64,000 nucleotides of DNA, taken from Streptomyces uncialis (GTDB taxonomy: Bacteria > Actinomycetota > Actinomycetes > Streptomycetales > Streptomycetaceae). The DNA lies in assembly GCF_036250755.1 (NCBI RefSeq), contig NZ_CP109583.1:1364001-1428000 (forward strand). Direction: 5' to 3'. Position 1 is the first letter of the stretch. Every line of letters starts with the position of its first letter. Below, piece after piece: positions 35,970 to 44,620 of this stretch. A program made the position numbers and the translations under genes. The notes under the pieces are model-generated. The model searched no databases, was not told where the DNA came from, and worked only from the letters and a program-made list of their open reading frames with translations.

Positions 35970-36377
35970 CTAGCGCTCGTCCCGCGCCGCGTCCTTCTCC
36001 GCCTTCTCCGCCTGCATCTCCTTGATCCGGACGGTCTCCTTGCGGACCCCGGCCTGGGTCTCGCGCTCCTTGCGGAGCCATCCGGGGAGCTCCTGCTTCA
36101 GGGCGTCGATCTGCTCGGTGGTGAGGGGCTCGGTGACCCCGCCGCGCGCGAGACCGGCGATGGAGACACCCAGCTTCGCCGCGACCACGGGGCGCGGGTG
36201 CGGGCCGTCGGCGCGCAGCTTGCGCAGCCACTCCGGCGGATCGGTCTGGAGGGCGTTCAGCTCACCGCGCGAGACGGCACCCTCCTGGAACTCTGCGGGG
36301 GTGGCCTCTAGGTACACACCCAGCTTCTTCGCCGCGGTCGCGGGCTTCATGGTCTGGGCGGTCTGGTGCGACGTCAT
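35970..36377 (-). CDS. DUF5997-family protein
   Basis: 135 aa. It begins MTSHQTAQTMKPATAAKKLG and carries PPEWLRKLRADGPHPRPVVA and KLGVSIAGLARGGV, hallmarks of a conserved actinobacterial family (DUF5997). The middle resembles a small HTH-like helical domain; the last about 35 residues are a charged helix rich in Glu and Lys. Role unknown. The ATG at 36377 has no ribosome binding site, and a TTACCC -10-like box sits about 7 bases upstream on that strand, so translation is probably leaderless. Divergent to the LysR-effector-domain gene. Confidence 0.75.
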   Translation of the reverse strand: MTSHQTAQTMKPATAAKKLGVYLEATPAEFQEGAVSRGELNALQTDPPEWLRKLRADGPHPRPVVAAKLGVSIAGLARGGVTEPLTTEQIDALKQELPGWLRKERETQAGVRKETVRIKEMQAEKAEKDAARDER

Positions 36378-36435
36378 GGTGTCAAGGGTAACGAGCGGGT
36401 GCGGTGTCTTCGACCACGGCCGGTAACCTGGCCAG

Positions 36436-37263
36436 GTGACAGTCTCGGAAGCCCCCTCCTCGTTCCGGCTCGCCTATGTCCCGGGAGCGACGCCCGCCAA
36501 ATGGGTGCGCGTCTGGAACGAGCGGCTTCCCCAGGTACCGCTGGCCCTGCTCCCGGTGTCCGCCGCCGAGGCGGAGGGGGTGCTGCGCCGCGGGGAGGCC
36601 GACGCGGGGCTCGTCCGGCTCCCGGTCGACCGCGCGGAGCTGAGCGCGATCCCCCTGTACACCGAGACGACGGTGGTCCTGGTCCCGAAGGACCATGTGG
36701 TGACGGCGGTGGAGGAGGTGTCCGTCGCCGATCTCGCCGACGAGATCGTGCTGAGCCCCCTCGACGACACGCTCGACTGGGAGCGTCCGCCGGGGGTGGC
36801 CGCGAACGAGCGGCCCGCCACCACGGCGGACGCCGTCGATCTGGTGGCGGCGGGGGTGGGCGTACTGGTCGTCCCCCAGTCGATCGCCCGGCTGCACCAC
36901 CGCAAGGACCTCACCTACCGTCCGGTGGTGGACGCGCCGGAGTCCCGGGTCGCCCTGTCGTGGCCGGAGGAGCGGACGACGGACCTGGTGGAGGAGTTCA
37001 TCGGGATCGTGCGCGGGCGGACGGTCAACAGCACACGGGGCCGTACGGCGGCGCAGGCTGCGGCACCGGCCGGCAAGAAGCAGCGCGGCCGTCCCGGTGC
37101 GGGTGCCGGGCGGGGGTCCGCCGGGGGCGCGGCGGGCGGCGGTGGCCGCCGGGGCGGTGCCGCGGGCCGGACGCAGCAGGGCGGTAAGTCCGGTGGTAAG
37201 GCCGGAGGCAAGAGCGGCGGCAAGGCCGGGGCCAAGCAAGGCAAACCGCGCCGCCGCCCGTAA
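36436..37263 (+). CDS. LysR-type substrate-binding-domain protein without HTH, with basic tail
   Basis: 275 aa. Residues about 8-195 match the two-lobed LysR effector-binding fold (FRLAYVPGATPAKWVRVW, GEADAGLVRLPVD, LVAAGVGVLVVPQSIARL), but no N-terminal winged helix is present. The last 80 residues are a disordered Lys/Gly/Arg tail (repeats such as GGKSGGKAGGKSGG) that could bind nucleic acid. The GTG at 36436 lies exactly 7 bases after TAACCT, a -10-like box, so the transcript is probably leaderless. Together with the divergent DUF5997 gene it may form a sensor pair in which another protein supplies DNA specificity (inference). Confidence 0.8.
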   Translation: MTVSEAPSSFRLAYVPGATPAKWVRVWNERLPQVPLALLPVSAAEAEGVLRRGEADAGLVRLPVDRAELSAIPLYTETTVVLVPKDHVVTAVEEVSVADLADEIVLSPLDDTLDWERPPGVAANERPATTADAVDLVAAGVGVLVVPQSIARLHHRKDLTYRPVVDAPESRVALSWPEERTTDLVEEFIGIVRGRTVNSTRGRTAAQAAAPAGKKQRGRPGAGAGRGSAGGAAGGGGRRGGAAGRTQQGGKSGGKAGGKSGGKAGAKQGKPRRRP

Positions 37264-37491
37264 CCCGCTCGCCGTACGCCCGTATCCCGCCGCGCCGCAC
37301 ACCCGAACCCACTTCGCCCGCCGCGCACGCGGACCCGGGACGGCCTGAACCCCTCGCACCCCGACGGGCGCGCGCGCCCGCGCGGCCGTGGTTTCGCGCC
37401 GTCCGGGGCGGGCAGCCGCTCCGGCACGGCGGCGGTCGGTCCGTCAGGTAACGAACCGGGACAACGGCCTTCACCACCCCACCGGTCGTAT

Positions 37492-37510
37492 TAAGGTGAG
37501 GTTTACCTAA
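37492..37510. promoter_or_regulatory. Iron box (DmdR/IdeR operator) for the siderophore-binding lipoprotein
   Basis: TAAGGTGAGGTTTACCTAA matches the actinobacterial consensus TTAGGTTAGGCTAACCTAA at 15 of 19 positions. It is 50 bases upstream of the ATG at 37560, so the gene should be repressed when iron is plentiful. Confidence 0.8.
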
Positions 37511-37559
37511 CTAACGTCTTGTTGGGTCAAGGGCCCTGTCAGGAAAGGCATTTCCACCC

Positions 37560-38513
37560 ATGTCGACCACTCGTACCCGTCGCACCGCAGCAGTCGCCGC
37601 CGTGGCCGCGCTCACCCTGTCCGCCTGCGGCTCCGACGGGGATGACGCCAAGAAGTCGGACGGCGGAGGCGACACGCGTACCGTGACGACCGTCATGGGC
37701 AAGGTGAAGGTGCCGAACGAGCCCAAGCGGGTCGTGGTCCTGGACACCGACGCCCTCGACTCGGCCGTCACCCTCGGGGTCACCCCGGTCGGCGCGGTCA
37801 CCTCCGAGGGAGGCGCGCCGCTGTCCACGTACCTCCCCGAGGACAAGCTGAAGGGCGTCAAGAAGGTCGGTCTCATCGCGGAGCCCAACCTTGAGGCGAT
37901 CCACGGGCTCGACCCGGACCTGATCATCAGCAGCAAGGCCCGTGACGAGAAGAACTACGACGAGCTGACCAAGATCGCGCCGACCGTCTTCACGGAGACC
38001 ACCGGGCCCGACTGGCGCAAGAACTTCACCCTGCACGCCGATGTGCTCGGAAAGAAGGACGAGGCCGCCAAGGCCGTCGCCGGCTACGAGAAGGCGATCG
38101 GCGAGGTCACCACCGCGCTCGGCGGCGCGGGCAAGGCCGCGAAGACGAAGGTCGGGTTCGTGCGCTTCCTGGAAGGCGCGGACACCCGGCTGTACATGAA
38201 CGACACGTTCGTCGGCAGCATCCTGAAGGATCTGAAGGTCGGCCGTCCCGCCAACGTCGACAAGACGGGCTTCTCCCTCGACGTCAGCCCCGAGCGGATC
38301 AACGAGGCCGACTCGGACGTCATCTTCTACTCCACCTACGGCGACCCCGCCAAGGCCAAGGAGACCTCCATCACCGGGGGCGCCCTGTGGAAGCGGCTCG
38401 GCGCGGTGAAGAGCGGCAAGACGTACAAGGTGGACGACAGCCTGTGGATGCTGGGCATCGGCTACACCGGCGCCGGTCAGATCCTCGACCAGATGCGTGA
38501 GCAGCTCTCGTAG
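37560..38513 (+). CDS. Iron-siderophore ABC transporter substrate-binding lipoprotein
   Basis: 317 aa. Signal peptide with lipobox (LTLSAC, Cys about 23), then a FecB/FhuD-type (PF01497) periplasmic-binding fold: KRVVVLDTDALDSAVTLG, LDPDLIISS, and a C-terminal WMLGIGYTGAGQILDQM. It captures a ferric siderophore outside the membrane and gives it to an ABC permease that is not encoded in this window. GGAAAGG precedes the ATG. An iron box lies upstream and the siderophore operon is convergent, so its likely cargo is the product of that operon. Confidence 0.92.
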   Translation: MSTTRTRRTAAVAAVAALTLSACGSDGDDAKKSDGGGDTRTVTTVMGKVKVPNEPKRVVVLDTDALDSAVTLGVTPVGAVTSEGGAPLSTYLPEDKLKGVKKVGLIAEPNLEAIHGLDPDLIISSKARDEKNYDELTKIAPTVFTETTGPDWRKNFTLHADVLGKKDEAAKAVAGYEKAIGEVTTALGGAGKAAKTKVGFVRFLEGADTRLYMNDTFVGSILKDLKVGRPANVDKTGFSLDVSPERINEADSDVIFYSTYGDPAKAKETSITGGALWKRLGAVKSGKTYKVDDSLWMLGIGYTGAGQILDQMREQLS

Positions 38514-38536
38514 TACCGCACGCGGCTCGAGAAGGC

Positions 38537-38578
38537 GGTGGGCCCCGGTCACGGAACGTTCCGTGACCGGGGCCCACC
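38537..38578. terminator. 42-bp perfect palindrome, bidirectional terminator
   Basis: Two 20-base arms (left arm begins GGTGGGCCCCGG, centre GAACGTTC) are exactly complementary around CG and followed by TCTTTT on the plus strand. It lies between the convergent binding-protein gene and the end of the siderophore operon, and can terminate both. Confidence 0.85.
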
Positions 38579-38596
38579 TCTTTTGCCGCTGTCAGG

Positions 38597-39955
38597 TCAC
38601 ATGCGTTCGAAGCCGCGGACCCGCTCCCAGTCGGTGACCGCCGTCTCGAACGCGGCCAGTTCGGTGCGCGCGGCCTGCGCGTAGTGCTGGACGACGGACG
38701 CGCCGAAGACCTTGGCGACGATCTCGCTGTTCTCCCAGCGGTGGACCGCCTCACCGAGGGTGGCCGGCAGCCGGGGCACCGACGCGTCCCCGAGCGCGTT
38801 GGCCGAGTGCGGTGCGGGGGGCGTCAGTTCGTTCTCGATGCCGTACAGACCTGCCGCGACCGCCGCGGCCGTCGCGAGGTACGGGTTGGCGTCGCCGCCG
38901 GGCACCCGGTGCTCGATACGCAGCGAGTGGCCGGAGCCGACCACCCGGATCGGGCAGGTGCGGTTGTCCCGGCCCCAGGCGATCCCGGTGGGCGCGAAGG
39001 CCCCGGGCTGAAGGCGCTTGTACGAGTTGATGTTCGGTGCCATCAGCAGCGCGAAGTCCGGCAGACAGGCGAGCTGTCCCGCGACGAAGTGCCGCATCAG
39101 GTCCGACATGCCGTCCTGGTCGGACGGGTCGGCCAGCACCGCCGAGCCGTCCGTGCCGCGCAGCGACAGATGGATGTGGCAGGAGTTGCCCTCGCCCGCG
39201 TCGTACTTGGGCATGAAGGTGAGGGCGACGCCTTCCTGCTCCGCGATCTGCTTCGCGCCGTACTTGAAGAAGACGTGGTTGTCGCAGGTGGTCATCGCCT
39301 CGTCGTAGCGGAAGACGATCTCGTACTGTCCGGCGTGGCACTCGGCCCGGGCGCTCTCCATGGTGAGCCCGGCGCGGACCATCTCGCGGCGGATGCGGCG
39401 CACCACCGGTTCGAGGGCGCCGAGCCCCTGGAGGGAGTAGTCGACGTTGTAGTCGGTGGCGGGCCGCAGTCCCGCGTAACTCCGGTCCCAGGACTGGCGG
39501 TACGTCTCGTCGAAGACCAGGAACTCCAGCTCGGTGCCCGCGAAGGCGGTCAGCCCGCGGGAGGCGAGCCGGTCGAGCTGGGTGCGCAGGACGTGCCGGG
39601 GTGCGACGTCGACCGGTTCGCCGTCCGGCCACACGGCGTCCGCGAGGACGAGCGCGGTGCCCTCGTCCCAGGGCAGGGTGCGCAGGGTCCCGGGGTCGGG
39701 GCGCAGCACGAAGTCGCCGAAGCCGCTGCGCCAGGCGTCGATGGCGTATCCCGGGCCGGTGTCCATGTCGACGTCGGAGGCCAGGAGGTAGACACAGGCG
39801 CCGACACCGTCACGGGCCGCCTCGTCGAGGAAGTAGGGGACGGACAGCCGGCTGCCCTGGATGCGGCCCTGGAGGTCGGGGACACCGACGATGACCTCCA
39901 GGGCGCGTCCCGCTTCGGCCTCGGCCCGCAGCCGCTCGTACGGTGAGTCGGTCAT
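38597..39955 (-). CDS. Glutamine synthetase-like ligase (GlnA4/PuuA type), last gene of the siderophore operon
   Basis: 452 aa. Seen: GTELEFLVF with metal Glu residues, ECHAGQYEIVF, GEGNSCHIHLSL, NINSYKRLQPG and RIEHRVPGGDANPYL, all GS catalytic elements. The sequence is of the gamma-glutamyl-amine ligase type, such as Streptomyces GlnA4 (glutamylethanolamide synthetase) or GlnA3/PuuA (glutamylpolyamine), rather than a true glutamine synthetase. The ATG overlaps the stop of the NIS synthetase gene (ATGA), so it belongs to the operon. It may attach glutamate to an amine building block or detoxify excess diamine (inference). Confidence 0.85.
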   Translation of the reverse strand: MTDSPYERLRAEAEAGRALEVIVGVPDLQGRIQGSRLSVPYFLDEAARDGVGACVYLLASDVDMDTGPGYAIDAWRSGFGDFVLRPDPGTLRTLPWDEGTALVLADAVWPDGEPVDVAPRHVLRTQLDRLASRGLTAFAGTELEFLVFDETYRQSWDRSYAGLRPATDYNVDYSLQGLGALEPVVRRIRREMVRAGLTMESARAECHAGQYEIVFRYDEAMTTCDNHVFFKYGAKQIAEQEGVALTFMPKYDAGEGNSCHIHLSLRGTDGSAVLADPSDQDGMSDLMRHFVAGQLACLPDFALLMAPNINSYKRLQPGAFAPTGIAWGRDNRTCPIRVVGSGHSLRIEHRVPGGDANPYLATAAAVAAGLYGIENELTPPAPHSANALGDASVPRLPATLGEAVHRWENSEIVAKVFGASVVQHYAQAARTELAAFETAVTDWERVRGFERM

Positions 39956-41787
39956 ATCCGCTCCTGGGGCGCTGCGGCCGTGTGCCCGGGGGCGGCGGCC
40001 GGTCGGAAGAGAGGGTTGTGGAGGGTGCCGTGGACGACGTCGAAGCCCTCGTCCTTCTCGGAGCGGTCGTGGAAGCCGCCGCCGAGCAGCTGTTCGCGGT
40101 TGAGCGCGACCCGGTCGAACTCGGGGGCGAGCAGTCCGAAGTCCGCGAAGCGGTCGGCCAGTTCGGGGAACCGGGCGTGGTAGCGCTCGATCTCGGCGCG
40201 TACCAGGGCCCAGAACTCGTCCTCGGGTACGCCGAGCTGGTCGGCGGCCAGCGGGGCGAAGAACCGGAAGTGACCGGCGAACACCGCGCTGAGCAGGGAG
40301 TGCGCCAGCTCGCCGGGCGGCCAGCGCAGCAGCAGGGCGTCCGCGCGTGCGGAGAGGGCCTCGTACTCGGGGTGGCTGCCGGGCAGCAGATTGACGTCCT
40401 CGGCGAAGTCCTTGACCGCGATGCCGATCGGCCGGTCGGTGGAGTCGTAGAGGACCACGGTGTTCTCGCCGTGCGGGCAGTAGGCCACCCCGTAGCGGTA
40501 CAGGTAGTGGAGCAGCCCGGGGAGGAGGGCCGCGAAGAACCGTTCGAGCCAGGCGCGGGGCGGCAGTCCGGAGCGGTCCACCAGTTCGGCCACCAGGGCG
40601 CGGCCGTCGGAGCCGACCTTGAGCAGGGCGGCCATGGTGCGGGCCCGCTCACCGTCGCGCAGCACCCCGGTGACGGGCTCCCGCCATACGGCGCCCAGCA
40701 GTTCGTGGTAGCGGTACGGGGCGTCCTCGACGGAGTCGTACAGCGGGTGGCCCACGGCGACGCCCGCGACCTCGCCCAGCGGGTGGAAGCGCAGTTCGTC
40801 GCGGAGGTACGGGTCGGCGTCGCGCACGGTGTGCAGCCAGGCGCTGACGTCGGGGGCCGCCTCGGTGGGCCGGGGCGAGAGTCCGCGCCAGACGAGGGTG
40901 TTGCGGATCAGCAGCGGCACCTTCACATTGCGGCGGTGCGGATGGTCGAGGTTGGCCAGGGTGCGGATGGACTGGAGGGGCCGGTAGCGGTCGGGGCCTT
41001 CGCCGAGGAGGACGATCCGGCCGTCCGCGAGGTACGGGGCGAACAGGGTCGCGACCGCCTCGTCCCAGTGGAAGGGGTGCACGGGCAGCCAGTGGAAGTC
41101 GGCCGGGTCGAGCCCGCCCGACCCGCACGCGGTGCGCAGGGTGCCCGCGAACGTCTCCCGGGTGGCCTCGGCCAGTTCCTCCGTGAGGAGGGTGTCCGCG
41201 TCGAGGCCGGGCACCCCGGCGTACGCGGCGATGCTGTGGTGGACGGCCGCCCACAGCAGTTGGACGGAGCCCGCGGACTCGGGGGCGTAGGCGGCGGCGT
41301 CGGACGCGGAGAAGCCGAGGCGTCCCTTGTTGAGGAGCATGCAGGGGTGGCCGTCCTGGTGCGCCTCCAGGTCCAGCTGGTCGAGGTCGGCGAGGGCCGC
41401 GGCGGGCAGGGCGCGGGAGATCAGCTGGGCCTCGGCGCGGCGGGTGGCGGTGAGTTCGCGCAGTACCTCGGCGGTGGTGGGGCCGTCCCAGCCGAGCCCG
41501 GGGCGGGCGTCGAGCAGGAGGTGTTCGGGTCCGGGCGCGCCGCCGTCGGCGGGTTCGGGGTGGCGGGCGAGGGTGCCGGGCACCAGCCGCCAGGTGGCGA
41601 AGGTGCCGCGGGTGGCGCGGAAGGTCCAGTGGACGCCTTCGGTGAGGTCCAGCCGGTACGCGTCGGGGGTGTCCGCGGAGGGGTCCGGGACGGGCACGAG
41701 CAGTTCCTCGTAGGCGAGTTCCTCCACGGCCTTGGTGAGCAAGCGTCGGCCCGCCTCGTCCCAGGCGTCGCGGACTGCGCTGTTCAT
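39952..41787 (-). CDS. NIS siderophore synthetase (IucA/IucC family, type C-like)
   Basis: 611 aa, IucA/IucC domain plus C-terminal FhuF-like region. Seen: LPVHPFHWDE, PLQSIRTLAN, KVPLLIRNTLVWRGL and CPHGENTVVLYD. The SIRT and NTxxxRGL patterns recall the AlcC/DesD group, which joins an amine or hydroxylamine to a mono-activated carboxylate. It adenylates a carboxylate with ATP and condenses it with the amine made by the other enzymes of the operon. It is coupled on both sides by ATGA overlaps (MFS gene before, GS-like gene after). The first NIS gene (44617-46497) is clearly different. Confidence 0.9.
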   Translation of the reverse strand: MNSAVRDAWDEAGRRLLTKAVEELAYEELLVPVPDPSADTPDAYRLDLTEGVHWTFRATRGTFATWRLVPGTLARHPEPADGGAPGPEHLLLDARPGLGWDGPTTAEVLRELTATRRAEAQLISRALPAAALADLDQLDLEAHQDGHPCMLLNKGRLGFSASDAAAYAPESAGSVQLLWAAVHHSIAAYAGVPGLDADTLLTEELAEATRETFAGTLRTACGSGGLDPADFHWLPVHPFHWDEAVATLFAPYLADGRIVLLGEGPDRYRPLQSIRTLANLDHPHRRNVKVPLLIRNTLVWRGLSPRPTEAAPDVSAWLHTVRDADPYLRDELRFHPLGEVAGVAVGHPLYDSVEDAPYRYHELLGAVWREPVTGVLRDGERARTMAALLKVGSDGRALVAELVDRSGLPPRAWLERFFAALLPGLLHYLYRYGVAYCPHGENTVVLYDSTDRPIGIAVKDFAEDVNLLPGSHPEYEALSARADALLLRWPPGELAHSLLSAVFAGHFRFFAPLAADQLGVPEDEFWALVRAEIERYHARFPELADRFADFGLLAPEFDRVALNREQLLGGGFHDRSEKDEGFDVVHGTLHNPLFRPAAAPGHTAAAPQERI

Positions 41788-43190
41788 ACGGTGTTCTCCT
41801 TGGATCGTGCGGGGGCCGTGAGGGCGGGGTCGGGGGCACGGCGGGCGGGCACGGGGCCCGCGATCGTGGTGCGGCCGGACCCGGTCGGCGGGTCGTTCGC
41901 AGGCGGGTCGTGCGGGGGCGGGGGCGTCCCGGCGACGGTGGCGCGTGAGCGCCGCAGGGCCAGCAGGACGGCGCCGAACTGTACTGCGGCGGCGACCGCG
42001 AGGGGCAGTGCCAGATCGTGGGAGACGGCCGCGGCGGCGGCGAGCGGGGCGGCGAGCAGTCCGGCGTTGCGGACGGTCTCCACGGCCGTGTACGCGGGTC
42101 CGGCGGTGCCGGTCGCGCGGAACACCCACAGTTCGACGGCGACCTGGCCGAGGCCGAGGCCGACCCCGTACAGCAGACGTCCGCCGACGAGGGCGGGCAG
42201 GGAGTCGGCGAGCCATGACCAGGCGAGCCCGACGGTGCCCACCGCGAGGGCGGCGGGCAGCAGCCGGTCACCGAGCCGGGCGTGGCAGCGGCGTACCAGC
42301 GGGAGCACCGCGAGGGCGGAGAGGCTCGGCAGGAAGAACAGCACCGCGGAGCCCACGGAGCCGCTGCCGAGTCCTTCGGAGAACTCGGTGAAGAAGGGCC
42401 GTGCCACGTTCACGGAGAAGTCGAACGCGACCCCGATCATCGCGACGAAGGCGAGCACGGTGAACCACGCCCGCCGGTCCATGGCCACGCCCGGCACCGC
42501 GGCGGTGCGGGGCGCGGTACCGGTGGCGGCGGTGTCGGTGGCTGTCGCCTCCGCGTCCAGCGGGACGGGAGCGGGTGCCGCCGCTCGGGCGCCGGAACGC
42601 CTGCCGAGGATGCGGTAGGTGAGGACGGCCAGCAGGATGTCGAGGACGGCGAACGCGGAGATGCCGATCCTGGGGTTGGGCAGCGCCAGCACCCCGGCGC
42701 CGACCAGGGTGGACACCACCACGGACAGATGGAAGACGACGACCAGGGTGCACACCCCGGCCAGCCGCCCGCCCTCCCCGTCCTCGGACTCGTCGCCGTG
42801 CTCGGCGATGAACGCCGGGTACGCCAGCAGCAGGGCGCTGTTGGTCGCCACGACGAGCGTCGACAGCACGGTGTACGCGGCGTAGCTGGGTGCCATGCCG
42901 AGCAGCAGGTCGAACACGGCGGAGCCGCACAGTCCGGCCAGCACCAGCCGGTGCAGGGTCCACCGGCGGGCCGCCAGACCCCAGAGCGGCAGGGCGGCCA
43001 GTCCGACGATGCGGCAGATCCAGATGTAGACACCCGTGGCCTGCGGGTCCTCGATGTCGTACAGCCGGTCGAAGAGCTGCGGCAGGAAGGGGGTCAGCGC
43101 GGTCTCGGCGACGAGGTGCAGCCCGATGACGGACAGGAGGACCGACCTGGCCTGCCGTCCCGTTCCGGCGGCGCGGTCCTTGACCGTCAC
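41784..43190 (-). CDS. MFS transporter, probable siderophore exporter
   Basis: 468 aa with about 12 hydrophobic segments. The two halves are separated by a Pro/Ala/Thr-rich loop of about 50 residues near 215-265. Seen: LLSVIGLHLVAETALTPFLP at the start and LLYGVGLGLGQVAVELW in the second half. Its place inside an NIS operon matches exporters such as YhcA, AlcS or PvsC, which release the finished siderophore. GTG start overlapping the hydroxylase stop (GTGA), end overlapping the second NIS gene (ATGA). Confidence 0.87.
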   Translation of the reverse strand: MTVKDRAAGTGRQARSVLLSVIGLHLVAETALTPFLPQLFDRLYDIEDPQATGVYIWICRIVGLAALPLWGLAARRWTLHRLVLAGLCGSAVFDLLLGMAPSYAAYTVLSTLVVATNSALLLAYPAFIAEHGDESEDGEGGRLAGVCTLVVVFHLSVVVSTLVGAGVLALPNPRIGISAFAVLDILLAVLTYRILGRRSGARAAAPAPVPLDAEATATDTAATGTAPRTAAVPGVAMDRRAWFTVLAFVAMIGVAFDFSVNVARPFFTEFSEGLGSGSVGSAVLFFLPSLSALAVLPLVRRCHARLGDRLLPAALAVGTVGLAWSWLADSLPALVGGRLLYGVGLGLGQVAVELWVFRATGTAGPAYTAVETVRNAGLLAAPLAAAAAVSHDLALPLAVAAAVQFGAVLLALRRSRATVAGTPPPPHDPPANDPPTGSGRTTIAGPVPARRAPDPALTAPARSKENTV

Positions 43191-44620
43191 CGCGGCCCGC
43201 CGGAGGATGTCGCCGCCGGGTCCGCGGGCAGCTGCGCGCCCGCCCCGGGACCGGCGGCCCCGGAGGCGTCGGGCCGGGCGGCGTCGGGCGGGGTGCCGAA
43301 GGTCGTGAACGCCTGCCGGGCGGCCATGGGCAGCACGTCGCGGCCGGTGGCGGCGTTCAGGATCGTCGCGGAGCGCCAGGCGCCGAGGGTGAGGTCGGGG
43401 GCGCCGACACCATGGGTGTGCATCTCGGCGTTCTGTACGTAGAGGGTGCCGGTGACGCGCGGGTCGAGGGCGACGCGGTAGTCGCCGTCCACCTGGTAGC
43501 GGCCCTTGTCGTCCCAGTCGACGAGGTCGGTCAGCGGCTTCAGGAACGCGGGCCGGGAGGCGCAGTAGCCGGTCGCGGAGACCACGGCGGAGGTGCGCAC
43601 CTCGAACGGCTCGTCCTGCTGCTGGGAACGGCAGGTGAGCACATAGCCGTCGCCGTCCGCGACGGCGCCGATGAGCTCCACACCGGGGTGCAGGGCCGCC
43701 CGGGGGTCGCCGCCGCCGATGGTGCGCTCGTACAGCTCGTCGTAGATCTCGCCCAGGGTGTCGCCGCTGACGCCCTTGTAGAGCTGCCACTGCTCGCGGA
43801 CGAGCCGCTCGCGGGTGGCCTCCGGCAGTCCGCGGAAGTAGTGGATGTAGTCCGGGGTGAAGTGTTCGAGGCCGATCTTGGAGTACTCCATGGGCGCGAA
43901 CGCGGTGGTGCGGGCCAGCCAGCGTACGAACGGGCCGCCCTGTCCCTCGCCGTCCTGGTGGCGCAGCAGGTCGAGGGCGACCTCGGCACCGGACTGGCCG
44001 GAGCCGATCACGGTCACGTCGTCGGCGGCGGCCAGCCGGGCGCGGTGGGTGCGGTAGTCGGCGCTGTGCATGACCCGGTCGGCGTGCGCCCCGGTCATCA
44101 GTCCGCGCAGCGCGGCGGGGACCACCGGGTCGGTGCCGACCCCGAGGACGACCTGGCGGGCCAGTACCCGGGTCTCGGTGCCCTCGGAGCGGTGGACGAC
44201 CGCGAAGGCGTCCGCCCGTTCGTCCCATTCCAGCGCGACGACCTCCGCGCCGAAGCGGCAGGAGTCGAGGCCCTCGGCGACCCAGCGGCAGTAGTCGTCG
44301 TACTCGCGGCGCGGTATGTGGAACCGCTCCGAGAAGAAGAACCGGAACATCCGGTCGTGGTGGCGCAGATAGTTGAGGTACGACCACCGGCTGGTCGGGT
44401 CGGCCATGGTGACGAGGTCCGCGAGGAACGGCACCTGGAGGGTGGTGCCCTCCATCAGCATCCCGGGGTGCCAGGAGAACCCGGGCCGGGAGTCGAGGAA
44501 CAGGGACCGGAAGCCGGGTACCGGATCGGCCAGCGCCGCCAGCGACAGATTGAACGGGCCGATGCCGATCCCGACGAGGTCGTAGGGGGAATCGTGGTCG
44601 GCGGGCGTGGGGGCGGTCAC
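43187..44620 (-). CDS. Flavin-dependent amine N-hydroxylase (IucD/RhbE/SidA family)
   Basis: 477 aa. FAD motif GIGIGPFNLSLAAL near residue 17, NADPH motif VIGSGQSGAEVA, and the C-terminal ATGY with NAEMHTHGVGAPDLTLG are typical of lysine/ornithine/diaminopropane N-monooxygenases. Given the aminotransferase and decarboxylase in the operon, its likely substrate is 1,3-diaminopropane, giving the N-hydroxy form used for hydroxamates. The C-terminus adds about 35 Ala/Pro-rich residues. GTG start and stop are both in 4-base overlaps. Confidence 0.9.
   Translation of the reverse strand: MTAPTPADHDSPYDLVGIGIGPFNLSLAALADPVPGFRSLFLDSRPGFSWHPGMLMEGTTLQVPFLADLVTMADPTSRWSYLNYLRHHDRMFRFFFSERFHIPRREYDDYCRWVAEGLDSCRFGAEVVALEWDERADAFAVVHRSEGTETRVLARQVVLGVGTDPVVPAALRGLMTGAHADRVMHSADYRTHRARLAAADDVTVIGSGQSGAEVALDLLRHQDGEGQGGPFVRWLARTTAFAPMEYSKIGLEHFTPDYIHYFRGLPEATRERLVREQWQLYKGVSGDTLGEIYDELYERTIGGGDPRAALHPGVELIGAVADGDGYVLTCRSQQQDEPFEVRTSAVVSATGYCASRPAFLKPLTDLVDWDDKGRYQVDGDYRVALDPRVTGTLYVQNAEMHTHGVGAPDLTLGAWRSATILNAATGRDVLPMAARQAFTTFGTPPDAARPDASGAAGPGAGAQLPADPAATSSGGPR

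Noticed and set aside
39943..42618. Forward-strand 891-codon frame over the siderophore genes
   Set aside because: Antisense to the NIS synthetase and MFS genes, which have clear motifs; composition is Gly/Val/Arg-rich without domains.
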